A DNA stretch of 64,000 bases from Clostridia bacterium (GTDB lineage: Bacteria > Bacillota > Clostridia > Christensenellales > Borkfalkiaceae). A model generated the notes under the pieces. That model saw only the letters and a program-made list of their open reading frames with translations, did no database searches and had not been told where the DNA came from. The position numbers were made by a program, and so were the translations under genes. This document shows, in pieces, positions 59,381-64,000 of this stretch. Location of the stretch: assembly GCA_017397305.1 (NCBI GenBank), contig JAFQJB010000011.1, forward strand, positions 1 through 64,000, in the 5' to 3' direction. How positions within the stretch are numbered: the first letter of the stretch is position 1; every line of letters starts with the position of its first letter.

Positions 59381-61666
59381 CTATCTACCGAATTTTTTCA
59401 TTAAAAGTTCTTTAAGTTGTGCGTCGGTAAGGGGTGCGTTTGCCTCGCGTTTTTTCTCGGCATCGCGTCTACCTTGTTTTCTTTCCCTGTCGGTTTTTTG
59501 GTTGCCAACGTTAAGTCCGTGCGGAAGTTCGGTGGTTTTCATCGTTAAGGAAATCTTTTTCTTTACCGTATCAACGCCAAGCACCTTGACCTTAACCAAG
59601 TCGCCAACCTTCAACACGTCGGACGGGTGCTTGATATAGTTGTCGGAAATTTGAGAGATATGCACCAAGCCGTCTTGATGAACGCCGATGTCCACGAATA
59701 CACCAAAGTCGATAACGTTTCTTACCGTGCCGTTGATTTCCATGCCTTCTTTTAAATCATTTAAGTCCATCAAATCGCTTCTTAAAATTGGCTTTGGCAA
59801 GCTATCACGGATATCCCTACCGGGTTTTAAGAGTTCATTGGCGATGTCTTTTAACGTTGGAACACCTATTCCGCACTCTTCAGCCGTCTTTTCCCAGCTC
59901 TTTTCCTCTATCCTTTCTCTTATATCACCAATCTTGCCGTTTGCAACGTCGTCCAAGGTGTATCCAGTTGCGGTAAGAAGCTTTTCTACCGCGGGATAGG
60001 ACTCTGGGTGAACGCCTGTGTTATCTAGCACGTTACCGCCTATAATACGAAGGAAGCCCGCGCATTGCTCAAAGGCTTTTGCGCCTAGTTTTTTAACCTT
60101 AAGCAAGTCCTCTCTCTTTATAAAAGGTTTTTCCGCCCTATACTTTACAATTTCTTTTGCGATACCCTTGTTTAAGCCCGCAACGTAAGAAAGTAGGCTG
60201 GGTGAAGCGGTATTAAGGTCAACACCGACACTGTTAACACAGTCTTCAACAACACCGCCCAAAACCTCTTCAAGCCTTGCTTCAGGCATGTCGTGTTGAT
60301 ACTGACCGACACCGATTGATTTAACGTCAATCTTAATAAGTTCGGCAAGAGGGTCTTGCAATCTTCTTGCAATAGACACCGCACTTCTTTGAGCGGGTTC
60401 AAAGTCGGGGAATTCTTCCGCACCGAGCTTGCTTGCGCTATAAACTGACGCGCCCGCCTCGTTTACAACTGCATATGAAAGGGGCAAACCCGATTCTTTT
60501 ATCATATTTGCAACGAAGATTTCCGACTCTTTACTTGCCGTGCCGTTACCGATGGAAATAATGGAAACGTTGTGCTTTTTAATAAGTTTAAGAAGGGTTG
60601 CACTAGCCTCTTCAATTCTGTTTTGGGGCGGAGTGGGGAACACAACTGCCGTATCCAAAACGTTGCCTTCGGCATCTATTACTGCAATTTTACAACCCGT
60701 ACGGTACGCGGGGTCAAGACCTAGAATAGTCTTGCCTTTTAGCGGGGGTTGTAAAAGAAGTGGACGAAGGTTAACCTCAAACATCTTGATTGCTTGTTCG
60801 CTTGCCTTTTCGGTAAGTTCGCTTCTAACTTCCCTTTCGATTGAGGGGAATATTAGGCGGGAATACGCGTCAGCACAAGCATTTGCAACTATTTCTTGCG
60901 CTTCGCCACTGCCCTTAACGTATATAGAGCGAATTGCTGAAACAAAAGCCTCGCTATCCACCGTTATATTTACCCTTAAACATTCTTCCTTTTCACCGCG
61001 GTTAACGGCAAGAATTCTATGTGAAGGTATTTTTGCAATTTTTTCGCTATACTCTGCGTACATATCATAAGTTTTAGAGTTTTCAGCCTCCAAAAGTTTG
61101 CACGCAAGTTCACCAACCTCGCCTATCTTTTTGCGGAGCATTTTTCTAAGTTCGGCATCGTCCGAAACGCGTTCTGCAATAATGTCGGATGCGCCTGCAA
61201 TAGCACTTTCCACGTCCAAAACGCCCTTTTCTTCGTTGATAAACTCTTTTGCTTTTTCTTTTACACTTTCACCATTTTGCTCTAAAATAAAGTCGGCAAG
61301 CGGAGCAAGACCCTTTTCGGTGGCTACCGACGCCCTAGTTTTTCTCTTTTGTTTGTAGGGGCGGTATATATCTTCGGCTTCGGTTAACGTTTCAGCACCA
61401 GCGAGCGCGATTGCGATTTCGTCGGTCATTTTGCCTTGCTCGGTAATAGAGTTAACAATCTCTTCCTTTCTCTTGTCAAGGTTTCTTAGATATTTAAGCC
61501 TGTCGTTAAACTCACGCAAAACTTGGTCGTCGCAAGCACCCGTCATTTCCTTTCTATACCTTGCGATAAACGGAATGGTGTTTCCGTCGTCAATAAGGGT
61601 GATAATGTTCGACGCGTAGTCGGTACGTAAGTTAAATTCTTTTGATAATTTTAATGAATAGTCCAT
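59381..61666 (-). CDS. tex: Tex-family RNA-binding transcription accessory protein
   Basis: 761 residues. N-terminal helical region with NTIPFIARYRKEMTGACDD, a YqgF-like domain starting ILGLDPAYRTGCKIAVID, helix-hairpin-helix VDLNTASPSLLSYVAGLN, and a C-terminal S1 domain (about residues 650-725, GTVRNVIDFGVFVDIGVHQD). Basic tail. Acts in transcription and RNA metabolism; precise role not fixed. Last gene of rarA-sdaA-tex. Confidence 0.95.
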   Translation of the reverse strand: MDYSLKLSKEFNLRTDYASNIITLIDDGNTIPFIARYRKEMTGACDDQVLREFNDRLKYLRNLDKRKEEIVNSITEQGKMTDEIAIALAGAETLTEAEDIYRPYKQKRKTRASVATEKGLAPLADFILEQNGESVKEKAKEFINEEKGVLDVESAIAGASDIIAERVSDDAELRKMLRKKIGEVGELACKLLEAENSKTYDMYAEYSEKIAKIPSHRILAVNRGEKEECLRVNITVDSEAFVSAIRSIYVKGSGEAQEIVANACADAYSRLIFPSIEREVRSELTEKASEQAIKMFEVNLRPLLLQPPLKGKTILGLDPAYRTGCKIAVIDAEGNVLDTAVVFPTPPQNRIEEASATLLKLIKKHNVSIISIGNGTASKESEIFVANMIKESGLPLSYAVVNEAGASVYSASKLGAEEFPDFEPAQRSAVSIARRLQDPLAELIKIDVKSIGVGQYQHDMPEARLEEVLGGVVEDCVNSVGVDLNTASPSLLSYVAGLNKGIAKEIVKYRAEKPFIKREDLLKVKKLGAKAFEQCAGFLRIIGGNVLDNTGVHPESYPAVEKLLTATGYTLDDVANGKIGDIRERIEEKSWEKTAEECGIGVPTLKDIANELLKPGRDIRDSLPKPILRSDLMDLNDLKEGMEINGTVRNVIDFGVFVDIGVHQDGLVHISQISDNYIKHPSDVLKVGDLVKVKVLGVDTVKKKISLTMKTTELPHGLNVGNQKTDRERKQGRRDAEKKREANAPLTDAQLKELLMKKFGR

Positions 61667-61677
61667 CTTTAATCCTT

Positions 61678-62871
61678 TTATAATTTATAGTTTTTTGCAA
61701 TACCGCCTCTTGCGGTTTCCAAATATTTTTTGTTTAAATCTTTTCCCGTTTCATACATTGTCTTAACAATAACGTCAAACGGAATTTTACGCATTGGTGC
61801 GAGATAGTATGCAACGCAGAAAGAATCAAACGCACGCATAGCCGCCATTGTGTTTCTTTCAATACAAGGCACTTGCACAAGCCCTAAAACGGGGTCACAC
61901 GTAAGCCCTAAATTGTGCTCCATTGCAACTTCGGCAGCACATTCTATTTGGTCAATGCTTAACCCGTAAATTTCCGCAACCGCAGCAGCGGCCATTGAAC
62001 AAGCCGTTCCTATCTCTGCTTGACAACCGCATTCTGCCCCGCTAATAGACGCGTTTGTTTTTACAATATTTCCTATAAGCCCTGCTGTCGCAAGCGCATT
62101 TATTATGCAATCTTCTCTAACGTGCTCGTTTTTATAAGCATAGTATAACACAGCGGGCAATACCCCTGACGCACCGCAAGTGGGAGCTGTAACAATTTTA
62201 CCATTGTCGGCATTTTCTTCTGCCACAGCCAATGCATATGCACAAGTGAGTTTGTTGCGAAGCAAAGAATCCCTTACAAAAATATCGTCACTTTCGTAAA
62301 TATATTTTGCTTTTTTTACAACGTTAAGCCCACCGGGTAAAACCCCCTCTTTCTTAAGCCCTCTCTCTACGCTCTCTTTCATAACCGTCCAAACGGTTTT
62401 CAAATATTCCTTTACGCTTGGTTCTACCTCATAAACGTAATCGTATAGCGTCATTTGTTTTTCAAGAACGTAACTTTTTATTTGATTAAACGTGGATAAT
62501 GTATAAACGTCATTAGGCTCGATAACCTCTTCACCCTCAATCTTAACACTTCCACCGCCAACGCTTATTGCAGTTATCGTTTTTAACAATTCTTCACCAC
62601 GATACACGACAACACTCATAGTATTTGGGTGTGGGATATCGGTTTTTAAGCGGTCATACTCAATTTCCGTCTTATCCCCCAGCACTTTCTTTAATACTGC
62701 ATCGGTGCCGTGCCCCTTTCCCGTCAATGCCAAAGAACCATACAACACAACTTTATACTTATCAGCATTTGGATACTTAGCCCTAACAAACTCTGCAATT
62801 TTCTCTGGACCTATTGTATGCGAACTTGACGGTCCAATACCTATTTTGAAAAGCTCTTTTAACGATTTCAT
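61678..62871 (-). CDS. sdaA: L-serine ammonia-lyase, iron-sulfur type, single chain
   Basis: 397 residues. The beta domain starts at GIGPSSSHTIGPEKIAEF and the alpha domain includes TAPTCGASGVLPAVLYYA, GAECGCQAEIGTACSMAAAA and LTCDPVLGLVQVPCIERN, which hold the [4Fe-4S] ligands. Converts serine to pyruvate and ammonium. Shorter than E. coli SdaA (about 454), mainly within the beta domain. 11 bp before tex, 2 bp after rarA. Confidence 0.95.
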   Translation of the reverse strand: MKSLKELFKIGIGPSSSHTIGPEKIAEFVRAKYPNADKYKVVLYGSLALTGKGHGTDAVLKKVLGDKTEIEYDRLKTDIPHPNTMSVVVYRGEELLKTITAISVGGGSVKIEGEEVIEPNDVYTLSTFNQIKSYVLEKQMTLYDYVYEVEPSVKEYLKTVWTVMKESVERGLKKEGVLPGGLNVVKKAKYIYESDDIFVRDSLLRNKLTCAYALAVAEENADNGKIVTAPTCGASGVLPAVLYYAYKNEHVREDCIINALATAGLIGNIVKTNASISGAECGCQAEIGTACSMAAAAVAEIYGLSIDQIECAAEVAMEHNLGLTCDPVLGLVQVPCIERNTMAAMRAFDSFCVAYYLAPMRKIPFDVIVKTMYETGKDLNKKYLETARGGIAKNYKL

Positions 62872-62873
62872 TA

Positions 62874-64000
62874 TTATTGCTTTTTGCCTTTTTTCTTTCT
62901 TATTTCTTTGACGGTCTTTTCGTAACCGTTATCTTTAGGTGCATAATACACCCTATCTTTTAACTCGTCGGGAAGATATTGCTGTTCGACGTAACCGCCA
63001 AAGTCGTGCGGGTATTTATATAACCCCTTTTGTTTTTTATCTTCCTTAGAGGCAAACTCGTAATTTTTTAGGTGAGCGGGAACGTTATCGTCTTTAACGC
63101 TTATCGCATCAGCCTCCGCTGAATACATCGCCTCTACAACTGTGTTAGACTTTTCCGCCTCGCAAACGTAAATTATGGCTTCTGACAAGGGGATAAGCCC
63201 TTCGGGAAGTCCTAGATTTTGAAAAGCCGTAAGCGCGCTCGTTGCAACGACTAGCGCGTTGGGGTCTGCCATACCCACGTCTTCTGCCGAGTGAACGACA
63301 AGCCTTCTCGCTAAAAGTAGTGGGTCGCACCCGCCTTTAATAAGCCTTTGCATATAGTATAGCGCCGCGTTTGCATCACTTCCCCTAAGGCTTTTACAAA
63401 ATGCCGAAAGTATATCGTAATACAAACTTTCGTCGTAAGATAGCGCCTTTTGTTGAATAGATTCCTCAGCATCTTTCAAGGTGACCTTGATAGTTCCGTC
63501 GGCTTGTGGCGTAGTTGTAAGCGACGCCAGTTCCAGCGCGTTAAAAGCAACCCTAAGGTCGCCCGCTGAAACTTTTGCTATATGGTCAAAAGCCTCTTCG
63601 TCTATGTCCAAATTATAATTACCAAGCCCACGTTCTTTGTCGGCAACCGCCTTTTTTAATGCCGTTTTAATATTTTCAAAAGAAAGCCTTTTAAGTTCGA
63701 ACACCCTACAACGCGACACTATCGCGGGGGTCATCGATGCATACGGGTTTTCGGTGGTAGAGCCAATAAAGATTATATCACCCTTTTCGATTGCGGGAAG
63801 CAAACTATCGCTTTGCGTTTTGTTAAACCTATGGCACTCGTCAAGAAGAAGGTAGGTCTTTTTGCCGTAAAGTTTAAGGTTGGTTTGAGCCTCTTCCACC
63901 ACCCTTTTAACGTCAGCAACACCGCTGTTAACCGCGTTTAACTTAACAAAGTTCCCGGCAGTGCTATTTGCAATCACGTTTGCAAGCGTGGTTTTTCCAC
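62874..64000 (-). CDS. rarA: Replication-associated recombination ATPase RarA (5' end off the window)
   Basis: The frame continues past the window edge: the last 23 bases encode GKTTLAN of Walker A, so the true start is outside. Walker B is YLLLDECHRFNKTQSDSLLP, sensor 1 is IFIGSTTENPY. The C-terminal half has the MgsA/RarA tetramerisation part (SLRGSDANAALYYMQRLIKG, HSAEDVGMADPNALVVA). It acts at stalled replication forks. Confidence 0.95.
   Translation of the reverse strand, partial: GKTTLANVIANSTAGNFVKLNAVNSGVADVKRVVEEAQTNLKLYGKKTYLLLDECHRFNKTQSDSLLPAIEKGDIIFIGSTTENPYASMTPAIVSRCRVFELKRLSFENIKTALKKAVADKERGLGNYNLDIDEEAFDHIAKVSAGDLRVAFNALELASLTTTPQADGTIKVTLKDAEESIQQKALSYDESLYYDILSAFCKSLRGSDANAALYYMQRLIKGGCDPLLLARRLVVHSAEDVGMADPNALVVATSALTAFQNLGLPEGLIPLSEAIIYVCEAEKSNTVVEAMYSAEADAISVKDDNVPAHLKNYEFASKEDKKQKGLYKYPHDFGGYVEQQYLPDELKDRVYYAPKDNGYEKTVKEIRKKKGKKQ

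Overview
The window is a dense, low-G+C bacterial chromosome segment that fits an uncultured, probably gut-associated member of the Bacillota (class Clostridia). The evidence is the gene repertoire (rpmG-secE-nusG-rplKA, rplJL with an L10 leader, yrrK-DUF1292, Rrf2/IscR-iscS-iscU), an apparent SpoIVFA/SpoIVFB sporulation pair, FMN and TPP riboswitches of Firmicutes type, strong AGGAGG ribosome-binding sites and many consensus TTGACA-17-TATAAT promoters. Almost every gene is on the minus strand. No tRNA, rRNA, CRISPR array, prophage or insertion sequence was recognised.

Layout. 0-1.2 kb: 3' part of a BspA-like leucine-rich-repeat lipoprotein. 1.6-3 kb: gdhA. 3.3-8.6 kb: a tightly packed pyrH-frr-uppS-cdsA-dxr-rseP block. 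8.8-11.5 kb: rpsB-tsf, then ruvX and a DUF1292 gene. 12.1-16.9 kb: an operon of two SipW-class secreted proteins, an ER-type signal peptidase and a DUF5305-like membrane protein, driven by a perfect consensus promoter and a hairpin-rich leader. 17-19.3 kb: iscR-iscS-iscU. 22.3-25.9 kb: ribosomal protein and transcription factor genes. 26-27.6 kb: spoIVFA/FB. 27.7-38.3 kb: apgM-ung, mntP, a beta-helix lipoprotein, icd, and a run ribU-tsaE-tsaB-rimI-hydrolase-murF-ddl headed by an FMN riboswitch. 38.4-46.7 kb: rsfS, a nadD-yqeK fusion, yhbY, obgE, nth, and a cysteine-desulfurase-like gene divergent from DUF3343. 46.7-53.7 kb: ctpA, a PucR-type regulator, a sugar ABC ATPase, yfbR, and a TPP-riboswitch-controlled ThiT-like transporter. 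54.4-56 kb: a second LRR lipoprotein divergent from a small XRE regulator. 56-64 kb: a Gfo/Idh oxidoreductase-nagA-nagB operon and rarA-sdaA-tex.

The most unusual content is not in the genes. Most of the larger intergenic gaps hold long, imperfectly palindromic elements of two families. Family I has GGTTA...TAACC ends; family II has GGCTTT-like ends and a conserved GCGTTCTTG/CAAAACGC core. Copies in different gaps differ in their arms by paired, complementary substitutions, so the folded structure is kept while the sequence changes. Family II copies start 0-5 nt past the stop codons of pyrH, obgE and rseP, and one family I copy contains the gdhA stop codon in its arm. I know of no described family that matches. 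The second candidate for a distinctive system is the SipW/DUF5305/TasA-like operon, and the third is an XRE-family operator that exactly fills the promoter spacer of the second LRR gene.
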